This document shows positions 36,767 to 46,736 of a DNA stretch of 64,000 nucleotides, one piece after another. A program made the translations under genes and the position numbers. The notes under the pieces were generated by a model. That model made no database searches. It had not been told where the DNA came from and saw only the letters and a program-made list of their open reading frames with translations. This stretch comes from DASQPR01 sp963797675. GTDB taxonomy: Bacteria > Actinomycetota > Actinomycetes > Mycobacteriales > Micromonosporaceae. Numbering within the stretch: position 1 is the first letter of the stretch; the number at the start of each line of letters is the position of its first letter. The stretch is from the NCBI GenBank assembly GCA_963797675.1, contig CAWCQQ010000007.1:558001-622000 (forward strand), given 5' to 3'.

Positions 36767-37998
36767 CTAACTATTCATGTGGTGGGCGGCCTGGATCAGG
36801 ACTTCGCGTACCGCTTCGAGGCTCGCGTCGATCGCGCCGAGCAGCACCGCGTCGTCGGCGAGTCCGGTCGTCGCGACCTCGGCATCGATCGGTGCGGCGG
36901 CCCGGATCGCGACCGCCACCGCGTCCCGCAACCGGACGCCGCCGGCCTGTGCGACGGTGCCACCGAGCACGATCAACGTCGGATCGAGGACGGCCGCCAC
37001 CGCCGTCGCGGCCACCGCGATCCGCTCCGCGAGCGCTTCGATGAAGGCGTCGTTTCCGCTGCTCACGGCAAGTTCCAGCGCCTTGCCGGCGGTCAGCACG
37101 GTGGCCGCTGACGGTGGTGCGCCGGCCGGGTCGCGATGGGCGTCGGCGAGCGCGAGGACGGCCTCGCCGGCGAGGATCGTGTCGAGATCCGGTGCGGGCT
37201 GCTTCGCCGCGTTCCGGCCGGTGCCACGGGTGGGCAGGCCGACCGGCATGTATCCGATCTCGCCGGCCCCGCCTCGGGCGCCGCGCAGCAGCGGGCCGCC
37301 CAGGTCGATCGCGAGCCCGAGGCCGTGATCGAGCCACAGCAGCGCAAACGTCGGTACGCCGGCCGCCACGCCGCGACGTCGCTCGGCGATCGCCGCGAGA
37401 TTGACGTCGTTGTCGATCGACACCGGCGCGCCGAGCACCGTCCGGAGTGTCCGGACGAGACCGGGGCGTTCCAGCCCGGGTACATCGACGAGGCGGATCG
37501 TGTCGCTGGTCGGATCGTACGAACCGGGTACGCCGAGCTGGACGTGCTGGATCCGCTCGAACGGGATGCCGGCTCCGGCGCACAGGTCGCGCAGGCCGGC
37601 CGCGAGGACGTCGGCCGGCGTTGAGCCGAGCTTCGTCACGATGTCCGACTGGGCCCGGATCTCGCCGCTGAGGTCGCAGATCGCGATCGCGACGGACTGG
37701 GGTCGCCGGCCGTCTCCCGGACCGAGATGGCGGCTGCGAACCCGGCATCCGGGTTGATCGCGTAGATCTCGGCGTTCGGACCGGGACCGCCGGAGGTGTG
37801 CCCGATCGCCATCGCGAAGTCTGCCTCGACGAGTTTGCGCAGCACCTCGGACGTGGTCGGCTTGGACAAGCCGGTCAGTTCGCGGATATCGGATCGGGTG
37901 AGCGGGCCCCGGTTGAGCAGGTGGGACAGCACCGCGGCGGTGTTCATCGCGCGCAGAAGCTTCGCCGATCCGGACAGTCGATCAACTACGCGGTCCAT
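36767..37998 (-). CDS. ROK-family transcriptional regulator (frame broken near 37715)
   Basis: About 410 residues. N-terminal winged helix: LLRAMNTAAVLSHLLNRGPL, TRSDIRELTGLSKPTTSEVL. After the break the ROK sugar-kinase-like domain begins VAIAICDLSGEIRAQSDIV, has VPGSYDPTSDTIRLVD, PVSIDNDVNLAAIAE, ARGGAGEIGYMPVG and VLDPTLIVLGGTVAQAGGV. The zinc-binding cluster CxCxxxxC seen in true sugar-binding ROK kinases is lacking. It probably represses a carbohydrate gene in response to a sugar. ATG 37998 is chosen; an in-frame ATG 42 bases upstream is possible. Repeats of TAGGCA upstream may be its operator. Confidence 0.83.
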
Positions 37999-38029
37999 CG
38001 ATCTCCACCAGATAGGCCAGCCGTGCGAA

Positions 38030-38099
38030 TAGGCAGTCAATGAGACAGCCAGTTAGGCAAATCAATTTACTATCAAGGGAAAGGTAGTGGCTATAGGCA
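38030..38099. promoter_or_regulatory. AT-rich control region with three TAGGCA repeats
   Basis: TAGGCA occurs at 38030-38035, 38054-38059 and 38094-38099 in the region between the divergent ROK and PadR genes, which is locally AT-rich (ATCAATTTACTATCAA around 38060). These could be half-sites for either regulator. The spacing (24 and 40 bases) is irregular, so the assignment is tentative. Confidence 0.35.
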
Positions 38100-38263
38100 G
38101 GTTGTGTCAAACAGTCACGTTCTGTTGATGGTATCGGTTGCGTAGTTTGAGCGCGAACCATGATCACGCCCCCTGTGGACACTGCGTACGCTGCACAGGC
38201 CACAGTAGAGTGTCGAAAGCGATATACTGGACGCCAGCGACAAATCGTGGCAGCGTAGTAGGC

Positions 38264-38779
38264 ATGCCAGACACCGGAGTAAATGCGACAGCGGCCGCCC
38301 TACTCGGCCTGCTTCACGACGGTCCTATGACCGGCGGTCAGTTGATGGCGGAAGCCGTCCGGCGCCTCGGCTCGTTCTGGTCGATGACGCGCAGTCAGGT
38401 TTACCGGGAGCTGCCCGCGCTCGCCACGATGGGATATGTCCGATTGGGCAAGCCGGGTGCTCGATCCAGCCAGCCGTACGCGATCACGCCGGCCGGCAAG
38501 CGCGCGTTTTCCCGCTGGCTGGCCGAAGATGCTGGTCACGAAGCCGTACGCAATCCGGTGGCACTGCGGACCGCGTTCGGCGCCTACCAGAAGCCGACCG
38601 CGCTGAAGGAGACCTACGAGGAGGCGGTCGCCTACCACACGCAGGCGCTCGCCGAGATCCGTGAGACCGCGAAGGGCATGCGGGCCGAGGGCGAGGGGTT
38701 CGCCGCAGCCGCGCAGGAGTTCGCGGTCGGCTACCACAAGGCGGCGCTCGCGTGGCTGAAGTCGGCCCCGACCGAATAG
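38264..38779 (+). CDS. PadR-family transcriptional regulator
   Basis: 171 residues. Winged helix: NATAAALLGLLHDGPMTGGQ, LMAEAVRRLGSFWSMTRSQV then YRELPALATMGYVRLG, PYAITPAGKRAFSRWLAEDA. A C-terminal helical part (about 110-170, KETYEEAVAYHTQALAEIRE) is the dimer helix bundle. It regulates from the divergent gap with the ROK gene or nearby. ATG chosen because the sequence before it is not protein-like. Ligand unknown. Confidence 0.85.
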   Translation: MPDTGVNATAAALLGLLHDGPMTGGQLMAEAVRRLGSFWSMTRSQVYRELPALATMGYVRLGKPGARSSQPYAITPAGKRAFSRWLAEDAGHEAVRNPVALRTAFGAYQKPTALKETYEEAVAYHTQALAEIRETAKGMRAEGEGFAAAAQEFAVGYHKAALAWLKSAPTE

Positions 38780-38821
38780 GCGCGCGCGAAGATCGGCATA
38801 TGCGACGTACTGTTATCTCCT

Positions 38822-39944
38822 GTGACCGAAGTTGATTATCACGAGCAGCTGAAAAGCCTCGACCAGATTCTGCGCGCCATCGAGGCCGTCCTCGACCTGC
38901 CGCGTATGCGCAAGGAGAAGGACGAACTCGAGGCGGCGGCATCCGAGCCGTCGCTCTGGGAGGACCAGGCGCGCGCCCAGCAGGTCACGTCCAAGCTGTC
39001 CTACGTGCAGTCCGAGATCGGGAAGGTCGAGCGCCTCCGCGGCCGCCTCGACGACGCCGGCGTGCTGCTCGATCTCGCGCAGGACGAAGCCGACCCCGAC
39101 TCGCTCGGCGAGGTGGTCACCGAGATCGCGTCGCTGCGCAAGGCGATCGAGGAGCTGGAGATCCGTACGCTGCTCTCCGGCGAGTACGACTCCCGCGAAG
39201 CGCTCGTCACGATCCGCTCCGGCGCAGGTGGCGTCGACGCCGCCGACTTCGCCGAGATGCTGCTGCGGATGTACCTGCGATGGGCCGAGCGGCACGGCTA
39301 CAGCACCGACGTCTACGACACGTCCTACGCCGAGGAGGCCGGCATCAAGTCGGCCACGTTCGCGGTCAGGGCCCCGTACGCGTACGGGACGCTCTCGGTC
39401 GAGCAGGGCACGCACCGGCTGGTCCGGATCAGCCCGTTCGACAACCAGGGCCGGCGCCAGACGAGTTTCGCCGCGGTCGAGGTGGTGCCCGGTGGTCGAG
39501 CAGACCGACGCGGTCGACATCCCGGACGACGAGATCCGGGTCGACGTGTTCCGCGCATCCGGCCCGGGCGGCCAGGGCGTCAACACGACCGACTCGGCGG
39601 TCCGCCTGACGCACATCCCGACCGGCATCGTGGTGTCCTGCCAGAACGAGCGCTCGCAGCTGCAGAACAAGGCGAGCGCGATGGTCGTACTCCAGGCGAA
39701 GTTACTCGCCGTGAAGAAGGCCGAAGAAGCCGCGAAAATGGACGTCCTGCGTGGCGACGTGATGGGTTCGTGGGGCGATCAGATGCGCTCGTACGTGCTG
39801 CACCCGTACCAGATGGTGAAAGATCTCCGGACGGAGTACGAGGTCGGCAACCCGAGCGGCGTGTTCGACGGCGACATCGACGGTTTCGTCGAAGCTGGCA
39901 TCAAATGGCGTAAGCAGCGGGAGCGCGAAGCCCAAGTAGCGTAG
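38822..39944 (+). CDS. prfB: Peptide chain release factor 2 (frame broken near 39492)
   Basis: About 373 residues. RF2 ends translation at UGA and UAA. The stop-recognition SPF tripeptide is in RISPFDNQGRRQTSFA, and the peptidyl-transferase GGQ is in RASGPGGQGVNTTDSAVRLT. The frame changes between them: EVVPG, then VVEQTDAVDIPDDE; deleting one G gives EVVPVVEQTD. The classical autoregulatory +1 slip site of prfB is near codon 25 at an in-frame UGA; there is none here, as in other high-GC Actinobacteria, so this break is not that mechanism. GTG start. It leads the prfB-ftsEX-smpB cluster. Confidence 0.92.
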
Positions 39945-39957
39945 ACGGCCACGATCG

Positions 39958-39973
39958 TGTGACCCAGATCACA
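39958..39973. promoter_or_regulatory. CRP consensus site upstream of ftsE
   Basis: TGTGA-CCCAGA-TCACA matches the CRP consensus at all ten conserved positions. It lies 14 bases after the prfB stop and 112 bases before the ftsE start, where an activator or repressor of an ftsEX promoter would bind. Confidence 0.55.
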
Positions 39974-40084
39974 GTTAATCTGCGGGATTTTGTGACCATT
40001 TGGTCCTAATTATGGATCTGATTGCGCCCTGTGCCCCTGGATGGCGGACTTGGCGAATCGGTGACACCGCGTAAACTCCCTGGC

Positions 40085-40765
40085 GTGATTCGGCTCGAGA
40101 ACGTGACGAAGACTTACCCGAAGGCGGCACGGCCATCCTTGGATGGCGTGTCGGTCTCGATCGACAAGGGCGATTTCGTGTTCTTCATCGGGCCGTCCGG
40201 CTCCGGTAAGTCCACGATCGTCAAGCTCCTGTTGCATGAGGTCGAGCCCACCAAGGGCAAGGTCGTCGTGAACGACAAGGACGTCACCGGCATGCGGTCG
40301 TGGCGCATCCCCAACTTCCGCCGCTCGATCGGCTGCGTTTTCCAGGACTTCCGGCTGCTGCCGACGAAGACCGCGTACGAGAACGTGGCGTTCGCGCTCG
40401 AGGTGATCGGCAAGACCCAGGCGGTCGCCCGTCGCGTCGTGCCCGAGGTGCTCGAGCTGGTCGGCCTGGGCGGCAAGGAGCACCGCTACCCGCACGAGCT
40501 GTCCGGTGGTGAGCAGCAGCGGGTCGCGGTCGCCCGCGCGTTCGTCAACCGTCCGCTGATCCTGCTGGCGGACGAGCCGACCGGAAACCTGGACCCGGAC
40601 ACGTCCATCGAGATCATGCGGCTGCTGGACCGGATCAACCGGACCGGTACGACCGTCGTGATGGTCACGCACGACTCCAACATCGTTAACCAGATGCGCC
40701 GCCGCGTCATCGAGATCGAAGGCGGCAAGATCGTGCGCGACCAGCCGCGTGGTGTCTACGGCTGA
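40085..40765 (+). CDS. ftsE: Cell-division ABC ATPase FtsE
   Basis: 226 residues from GTG 40085 (VIRLENVTKTYPK); an in-frame upstream extension is not conserved-looking. Walker A GPSGSGKST, CVFQDFRLLPTKTAYENVAF (FtsE-type Q-loop), signature LSGGEQQRVAVARA, Walker B LLADEPTGNLDP, THDSNIV. With FtsX it transmits a signal across the membrane to activate a peptidoglycan hydrolase at the septum; the M23-type protein two genes on is a candidate target. Intact. Confidence 0.93.
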   Translation: MIRLENVTKTYPKAARPSLDGVSVSIDKGDFVFFIGPSGSGKSTIVKLLLHEVEPTKGKVVVNDKDVTGMRSWRIPNFRRSIGCVFQDFRLLPTKTAYENVAFALEVIGKTQAVARRVVPEVLELVGLGGKEHRYPHELSGGEQQRVAVARAFVNRPLILLADEPTGNLDPDTSIEIMRLLDRINRTGTTVVMVTHDSNIVNQMRRRVIEIEGGKIVRDQPRGVYG

Positions 40766-40839
40766 ACCGGCCTGCCCTGATCGGGCGCGCCGAGCAAGTA
40801 GATATTCGCGGTTGTAGATCTGAAGGGAATTCCACGCCG

Positions 40840-41719
40840 ATGCGCGCGAAGTACGTCCTGTCCGAGGTAATGATCGGCCTGTGGCGAAACGTCACGATGA
40901 CCATCGCCATGATCATCACCATGACCGTCTCGCTGACGATGCTCGGCGCGACGTTTGTGATGTACCACCAGATCGACGAGATGAAGCAGGTCTTCGTCGG
41001 CAACCTGTCGGTCTCGGTCTACATGGACAAGAACACGAAGACGGTGGACCAGCAGGCGCTGGAAGATCAGATCAAGCAGGACCCGCTGGTGGCCGTCCGC
41101 TCAGCTGATCACGCAGGACATGGCGTACGCGGAGTTCACGAAGGCGGACGGCGCCGAATATCCGAACCTGGTCGGCGCGACGAGCGCCCAGGACCTGCCG
41201 CCGTCGGTCCGGGTGAAGCTCAAGAACACGAACGACTTCGACAAGTTCAACGCCCAGTTCACCAGCGCCGCCAACGTCACGTCGATCCAGAACCAGGCGG
41301 TCCTGCTGGAGAAGGTGTTCAAGGTTCTCGGCGCGCTGCAGAACCTCGCGTTGGTCCTCGCGGTCGCGCAGGGGCTCGCCGCGCTGCTCCTGGTCGCGAA
41401 CACGATCCAGGTCGCGGCCTACAGCAAGCGGCGCGAAGTCGCGGTGATGAAGCTGGTCGGCGCGTCCAACTGGTTCATCCAGTCGCCGTTCGTGCTCGAA
41501 GCGATGTTCGCCGGCATCCTCGGTGCGATCCTCGCGTGGGTGGCCCTGGTCTGCGCGAAGATCTTCCTGATCGACGGGTCGCTGAACGCGCTGACGAATC
41601 TCCTCGGCAACGTCCAGTGGAGCACGATCAACGAGATGCTGGCCGTCCTGGTCGCGGCCGGCGCGGTGGTGTCCGGCGTGACCGGCTGGATCACGCTGCG
41701 GGTCTACATCAAGAAGTAA
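40840..41719 (+). CDS. ftsX: Cell-division membrane protein FtsX (frame broken near 41094)
   Basis: About 292 residues. One N-terminal membrane helix (VTMTIAMIITMTVSLTMLGA), an extracellular domain with coiled-coil character (FVGNLSVSVYMDKNTKTVDQ to KLKNTNDFDKFNAQFTSAAN), then three C-terminal helices around LALVLAVAQGLAALLLVANT and FVLEAMFAGILGAILAWVAL. SKRREVAVMKLVGASNWFI is the conserved FtsX loop. One extra base after GCC splits it (PLVA to SAQLITQD). Partner of FtsE, 75 bases downstream. The hairpin at 41735-41770 follows directly. Confidence 0.9.
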
Positions 41720-41734
41720 CAAGATCCGATCACG

Positions 41735-41770
41735 AAGCCGGGGTACGCCAGGGATGGCGTACCCCGGCTT
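41735..41770 (+). terminator. Perfect 16-bp hairpin after ftsX
   Basis: AAGCCGGGGTACGCCA, loop GGGA, and the exact complement, 15 bases after the ftsX stop and followed by TTCTG. It shares the stem core CCGGGGTACGCCA with the hairpin at 61421-61452. Confidence 0.72.
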
Positions 41771-41897
41771 TCTGCGGTCTATGGGCTGATTTATGAGTAT
41801 TGTCGCTTATTGATGCTATTGGTGCTTGAATGGACGGAAGGTTCCGAACGGCTCAGAGGTGCCGGAGTTAACCGAGCGACGATCGTGGGGTGACGGG

Positions 41898-43261
41898 ATG
41901 ACCAGTCGGCAGTGGATGGTCTTCGGCCTCTCGATGATGCTCGGCATCGCCGGTCTCACCGCCACCGGACGAACGCCGCGAGCGGCACACGCCGGCGTAC
42001 GTGCTGGCGGACTCCGGCAGCGATCTGGCTGCCCGCAAGGCGGCGGTCGACAAGGCGCTGGCGAACGCCAGCGCGCTGTATGAAGGCGCGAGTGCGAAGG
42101 TGCAGGCCGCCGCGGCCGCCTACGTCACGGCGAACGCCGAGCTTCCGGGTGCCCGGACCGATCTCGCGAACGCCACCGGTTCGCTGGTGGCCGCCCGGGT
42201 CAACGCCGAGCAGGCCGATGCCGCGTCACTCTCGGCCCAGCGTGCGGTCGTCGACGGCGAACGCGACCGTTGTCGACGACAACCACAAGGTGACCGTCCA
42301 GCAGGCGGCGATCAGCGACGTGGTCACGTCGGTGTACCAGGGCAGCGCGCTCCTCGGCCTGGACTCGCTGATGACCAGCGGCGCGCCCGGTGACGTACTG
42401 AATCAGTTCGGCCTGGCGAACGAACTCGTGGCATCGCAGCGCAAGACGCTCAAGGCCTACCTGGCCGCCCAGCGGACCGCCAAGGCCGCGCTGGCCGCAG
42501 CGAGCGCGGCGGCGCAGCAGGCGTCGGCGGCACAGATCGCCGCGGCGGCCGCGCTGACCAGGTCGCAGCATGCTGCGACCGCTGCGCAGCAGGCCTCCGA
42601 CGCGGTCGACGCGCTGGTCGCGCAGCGGCAGGCCGCGCTGGCGACCGCCCAAGCGAACAAGGCGTCCGTCCTGGCGCAATACAAGGAGCTGCAGAAAGAG
42701 AACGATGAGGTGACCGCGCAGTTGAAGGCGCAGGCCGCCGCGGACCGGGTCGCCGCAGCACGAGCTGCCAAGAAGGGCACAAAATCCGGTTCCGGACCTG
42801 GTACGTCCAAGACGCCGATCACGACCGGACGCTCCGGATACTTCATCATGCCGATCCACGGCTGGAAATCGAGCAACTTCGGCATGCGCTTCGACCCGAT
42901 CTACAGGCGCTGGCAGCTGCACGCGGGCGTGGACATCGCCGACCCCGGTGGCACGCCGATCCACGCGGCGCGCGCCGGTCGGGTGATCCGGGCCGGCTGG
43001 GACGGCGGCTACGGCAACTACACCTGCATCGACACCGGCCTGTACGCGGGACCGGGCGCCGACCACGGCAAGGACATCGCGAACTGCTACGGCCACCAGT
43101 CCCGGATCATGGTGCACGTCGGCCAGCACGTGAGCACCGGGCAGGTGATCGGCCTGGTCGGCGAGACCGGGGCGGCGACCGGCTACCACCTGCACTTCGA
43201 AGTGCGGATCGACGGCACACCGGTGCAGCCGTTGAGCTGGCTGCCGGCTTGCTTCTGTTAA
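41898..43261 (+). CDS. Secreted M23-family metallopeptidase with coiled-coil (two frame breaks)
   Basis: About 454 residues. A signal peptide (MTSRQWMVFGLSMMLGIAGL, cleavage near AAHA), then a long Ala/Gln-rich coiled coil (about 40-300, AALAAASAAAQQASAAQIAA), and the LytM domain: NFGMRFDPIYRRWQLHAGVDI (H-x3-D zinc ligands), NCYGHQSRIMVHVGQHVSTG and the HLHFEVR motif. This is the architecture of EnvC/RipC-type activators or hydrolases of peptidoglycan. Directly downstream of ftsEX, as is typical for their partners. Breaks near 41992 and 42252 are each cured by removing one G. Confidence 0.87.
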
Positions 43262-43294
43262 TCCGATTTCGTCACGGGTCGGTACGATAGCCGG

Positions 43295-43776
43295 ATGCCC
43301 AGGGAGAAAGGTCGCAAGCTCGTCGCGTCCAACAAGAAGGCGCGCCACGACTACGCGATCCTCGAGACCGTCGAGGCCGGGCTCGTCCTGACCGGCACCG
43401 AAGTCAAGTCGTTGCGTGCCGGCCGCGCGTCGCTGGTGGACGGATTCGCGGGGGAGAGCGGCGGCGAGCTGATGCTGTACGCCGGTGCACATCCCGGAGT
43501 ACACGCAGGGCACGTGGACCAATCACGAACCACGCCGCACCCGGAAGTTGCTGCTCAAGCGGGTCGAGATGAACAAGCTCATCGGCAAGCTGCAACTCGG
43601 ACGGGCTGACGCTCGTGCCGCTGTCGCTCTACTTCTCGGACGGCTGGGCCAAGGTCGAGCTGGGCCTGGCGCGGGGCAAGAAGGCGTACGACAAGCGCAA
43701 CGATCTTGCCGAGCGTGACGCCAACCGGGAGATCACCCGGGCGCTCGGCCGCCGTTCCAAGGGCCGCGACGACTAA
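43295..43776 (+). CDS. smpB: SsrA-binding protein SmpB (two frame breaks)
   Basis: About 160 residues. SmpB binds tmRNA and places it in the stalled ribosome. Seen: KLVASNKKARHDYAILETVE, GLVLTGTEVKSLRAGRASLV, then IPEYTQGTWTNHEPRRTRKL, and SGLTLVPLSLYFSDGWAKVE-like GLTLVPLSLYFSDGWAKVEL. The C-terminal tail KKAYDKRNDLAERDANREIT completes the protein. Breaks near 43488 (after LYA) and near 43606 each disappear on removal of one base. The tmRNA gene is convergent and only 60 bases away, the usual physical pairing. Confidence 0.92.
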
Positions 43777-43792
43777 GAGCCACCAGTGCACG

Positions 43793-43826
43793 GACGGCGC
43801 CGCCTCGTGATCGAGGCGACGCCGTC
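43793..43826. terminator. Hairpin between smpB and ssrA
   Basis: GACGGCG-c-CGCCTCG, loop TGAT, CGAGGCG-a-CGCCGTC. It is symmetric, with a single internal mismatch, and serves two convergent genes. Confidence 0.65.
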
Positions 43827-43835
43827 AGTCGTTCG

Positions 43836-44203
43836 TGGAGGTGCCGGGAATCGAACCCGGGTCCTCCGCCGGTTTGATAGGACTTCTCCGAGCGCAGCTC
43901 GCTATGCCATCCTCGGCCCTCTCAATCTCACGAGCGAGTTGAGATGACGGGCCCAGTCACAATTAATCTCACCGCACAGACCCCGTGACCGGATCTGCTT
44001 GGCCAGTCTCCTAGCTGACGCCGGTGAACTGGGCCGGAGACACTCCCAGACCGACGGACCTGCTATCGCTTAGGCAGCGAGAGCGAAGTCAGCGCGATTT
44101 GAATTGGCGCTTATTGGTTTCCAACGACGATTAACGAGGCGACGTTGGCTTCCTCGGCTCGCTTCCCCTGCCGCAACGTACAGAGTCGAAACCTGTCACC
44201 CCC
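43836..44203 (-). ncRNA. ssrA: Transfer-messenger RNA (tmRNA)
   Basis: 368 nt, the same length class as mycobacterial tmRNA. The 5' end GGGGGUG pairs over 7 bp (one G-U) with CACCUCC before the discriminator A at the 3' end. The T-arm reads GGGTTCGATTCCC. The tag reading frame (stop at 44070-44072, resume codon GCC at 44106-44108) encodes ANSNRADFALAA. M. tuberculosis has ADSHQRDYALAA in the same context. CCA is not encoded after the discriminator. A possible promoter lies upstream at 44234-44263. With SmpB it rescues ribosomes on broken messages and tags the product for degradation. Confidence 0.94.
44070..44108 (-). other. tmRNA proteolysis-tag reading frame
   Basis: Twelve codons, GCC to GCC, then TAA, encoding ANSNRADFALAA. 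The FALAA end is the ClpXP recognition signal found in most actinobacterial tags. Confidence 0.88.
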
Positions 44204-44233
44204 GAAGGGTGTTGCCGCAGATCTTGCTCCCCT

Positions 44234-44263
44234 AGCTTAGCGCGCAGACGCCACCGCCGTCAC
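44234..44263 (-). promoter_or_regulatory. Probable ssrA promoter
   Basis: On the minus strand, GTGACG (44263-44258), an 18-base spacer and TAAGCT (44239-44234) lie about 31 bases before the mature tmRNA 5' end, leaving room for a short leader that RNase P would remove. The -35 element is a weak match. Confidence 0.4.
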
Positions 44264-44394
44264 GCGCGTTAACCCAGTAGACACTGATCGTCGGCCGGGG
44301 GTCCCAATTGCCGCCGATATCCATCGACGGATTTCGGACCTGTGCCACGCTGTAACCGTGACCGGGAGGTGCCGCCGACAGAGCCGAGACGGGG

Positions 44395-45935
44395 GTGGCG
44401 ACAGGCACTCCGTACAGCCCTTCTGGTGCTGGACGGGCGCTACCGGCTTGATCGCGCCGATCGCGGCCGGCGGGATGTCGGTCGTCTGGCGGGGCCACGA
44501 CGACGTGCTGGCCCGCCCGATCGCGGTGAAGCTGATGACTCCTGCGGCTCCCGATGCCGGTGCGCAGGCGACCGGCGAATTCGTTGATCGGGTCCGCCGG
44601 GAGGCGATGGCGATCGCCCGGATCACCCACCCCTACATCGCCAACGTGTACGACTACGGCGAGAGCACGGATCCCGGCGGTGCCGATCGTGCCGTACATC
44701 GTGATGGAGCTGGTGGAAGGCTCTTCGCTCGCCCAGGTGCTCACCCGCGGCCCGCTGTCCTGGCCGACCGCCGCCGGCATCGGGGCCCAGGTCGCCGCCG
44801 CGCTGTCGGCGGCCCACCAGTACGGCGTGGTGCACCGTGACGTGACGCCGTCGAACATCATGCTCTGCGTCGACGGCGTGAAGGTGGTCGACTTCGGCAT
44901 CTCCGCGCCGCCCGGGGAGGAGGCCGATGCGCAGATCTTCGGCACGCCCGCCTACCTCGCGCCGGAGCGCCTCTCCGGCGGCCCCACGCTGCCCGCAACG
45001 GACGTGTACGGGCTCGGATTGGTGATGTACCAGATGGTGTCCGGGCGGCTGCCGTGGCCGTCCGAGACGACGACCCAGATGCTGACCGCCCACCAGTACG
45101 TGCCGCCGGCGCCGCTGCCGCTGATCCCCGGCATGCCGACGCACCTCACGACGCTGTGCCAGACGCGCGCTCGCGGTCGATCCGGCGGCCCGGCCGACCG
45201 CCGGCGAGGTGAGCGTCGAACTCGCCGCGATCGCGCGCGCCGGCGATCCTCGGCCCGGCGCGCTCGGGCGGCCGGCCGCCGAAGTTCCCGATGGCGACGG
45301 CGCGGCCCGACCGGGACGCGCGTCCTCCCGCCCGGATCGGTACACGGGTGCGCGATCCGGCGGTCCACCGGAGGCGCCCGCGCCGGTCACGCCGCACGCC
45401 GCGCCGCCGGCGGATCACGCCGGCCGCCGGCGCGAGCGGGGATGTTTGCGCTGCCGGCCGTACTCCTGGCGTTTCTGGTGGGTGTTCTTGCGTGGGCGTC
45501 CCTGCATCAGGCCGATCCGAACGCGAGCGGGCCCGGCGCCCGTCCGACCGTGACCGCGACGCACGCCGCGGTTGGCGCCGAAACACACGACAAGGCGGTC
45601 GCGCGCGGTGTCCTGCCAGCGTCGACTATCAGGTGCTGTCGCAGTGGGTGTTCGGGTTCACCGCGCAGGTGACGATCATCAACACCGGTACGGCCGCGAT
45701 CAACGGCTGGACGCTCCGGTTCGACCTTGCCGCCGGCCAGAACGTCGGCGGCGGCTGGAACGGCCAGTGGCAGCAGGACGGTACGTCGGTGACGGTCGCG
45801 AGACGCGTCCTACAACCAGTCGGTGCCGGTCGGCGGATCGGTCACGCTCGGGTTCCTCGGGACGCAGCACGGCAACACCGACGAGCACGCCCGGCCAGTT
45901 CACGGTGAACGGGTCGACCTGTACGGCTGCTCTAA
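44395..45935 (+). CDS. Receptor serine/threonine kinase with extracellular CBM2 domain (several frame breaks)
   Basis: About 513 residues across several frames. Kinase (about 10-275): VLDGRYRLDR, glycine loop IAAGGMSVVWRG, Lys in IAVKLM, catalytic loop VVHRDVTPSNIML, DFG in VKVVDFGIS, GTPAYLAPERLSG and DVYGLGLVMYQM. A Pro/Ala-rich linker follows, then one membrane helix (GMFALPAVLLAFLVGVLAWA, about 350-370) and an outer domain (about 405-513): VDYQVLSQWVFGFTAQVTII, INGWTLRFDLAAGQNVGGGW, NGQWQQDGTSVTV, SYNQSVPVGGSVTLGFLGTQ and VNGSTCTA. That is a type-2 carbohydrate-binding module with its conserved Trp residues and flanking Cys. The start is uncertain. It may sense a polysaccharide outside the cell and signal within. 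Confidence 0.78.
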
Positions 45936-46736
45936 GGCAGCTCGAACGGGAGCGTCAGCCCGTCGAGCGCGTGCCCGCAGGCGCACGTCCGGGCCTCCGG
46001 CAGCGCGTGTAATCGCGTCGAGAAGCACGCCGCGCAGGCGCTCGGTGTTCTCGCCGAAAACCCGGAACACCTCCTCGTGCGTCACGCCCTGGTCGCCCTC
46101 GACGCCCGCGTCCAGATCGGTGACCAGCGCGATCGAGGTGTAGCAGAGGGCCAGCTCGCGGGCGAGGATCGCCTCCGGGTGCCCGGTCATGTTGATCACC
46201 GTGCCGCCGGCCGCCGCCATCCAGCGCGACTCGGCCCGGGTCGAGAAACGCGGACCCTCGATCACGACCATCACGCCGCCGTCGGTCGCGGTGATGCCGT
46301 GCCGCGCGGTCGCGGCGAGCGCGGTCTGACGACCACTGGAGCAGTACGGGTCGGCGAAGTTCACGTGCACGGCGCCGTCGTCGTAGAACGTCTGGATCCG
46401 GCCGCTGGTCCGATCGATCAGCTGATCCGGCACCACGAACGTGCCCGGGCCCAACTCCGGCCGCAGGCCGCCGACGGCACACGGCGCGAGGATCTGGCGT
46501 ACTCCGATCGAGCGCAGCGCCCAGAGATTCGCACGATATGGAATCCGGTGCGGCGGATATCGATGATCGGCACCGTGCCGCGGCAGGAACGCGACCCGCC
46601 GGCCGCCCACCATAGCCACCGTGATCTCGCCTGATGGTTGCCCGTACGGGGTTTCGATCGTGTGAATCTCCGGAGATTCCAGAAGCGCGTAGAGGCCGGA
46701 GCCTCCGATTACGGCAACGTCGGCGATTGCGGTCAC
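45932..46736 (-). CDS. mtnP: S-methyl-5'-thioadenosine phosphorylase (late frame break)
   Basis: About 268 residues. It cleaves methylthioadenosine, the by-product of polyamine synthesis, to adenine and methylthioribose 1-phosphate. Motifs: VAVIGGSGLYALLE, VAFLPRHGADHRYPPHRIPY with the phosphate-binding RHG, ANLWALRSIGVRQILAPCAVGGL, EGPRFSTRAESRW and NMTGHPEAILARELALCYTS with the catalytic GHPEA. Near 45985 the frame changes and the other frame supplies RLPEARTCACGHALDGLTLP with a C-x-C. The stop overlaps that of the convergent kinase gene. S-methyl-5'-thioinosine specificity is possible. Confidence 0.88.

Noticed and set aside
39480..39500. The prfB break as the classical RF2 programmed frameshift
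   Set aside because: That event occurs near codon 25 at an in-frame UGA behind a Shine-Dalgarno-like signal. Here the break is near codon 224 and no UGA slip site is visible.
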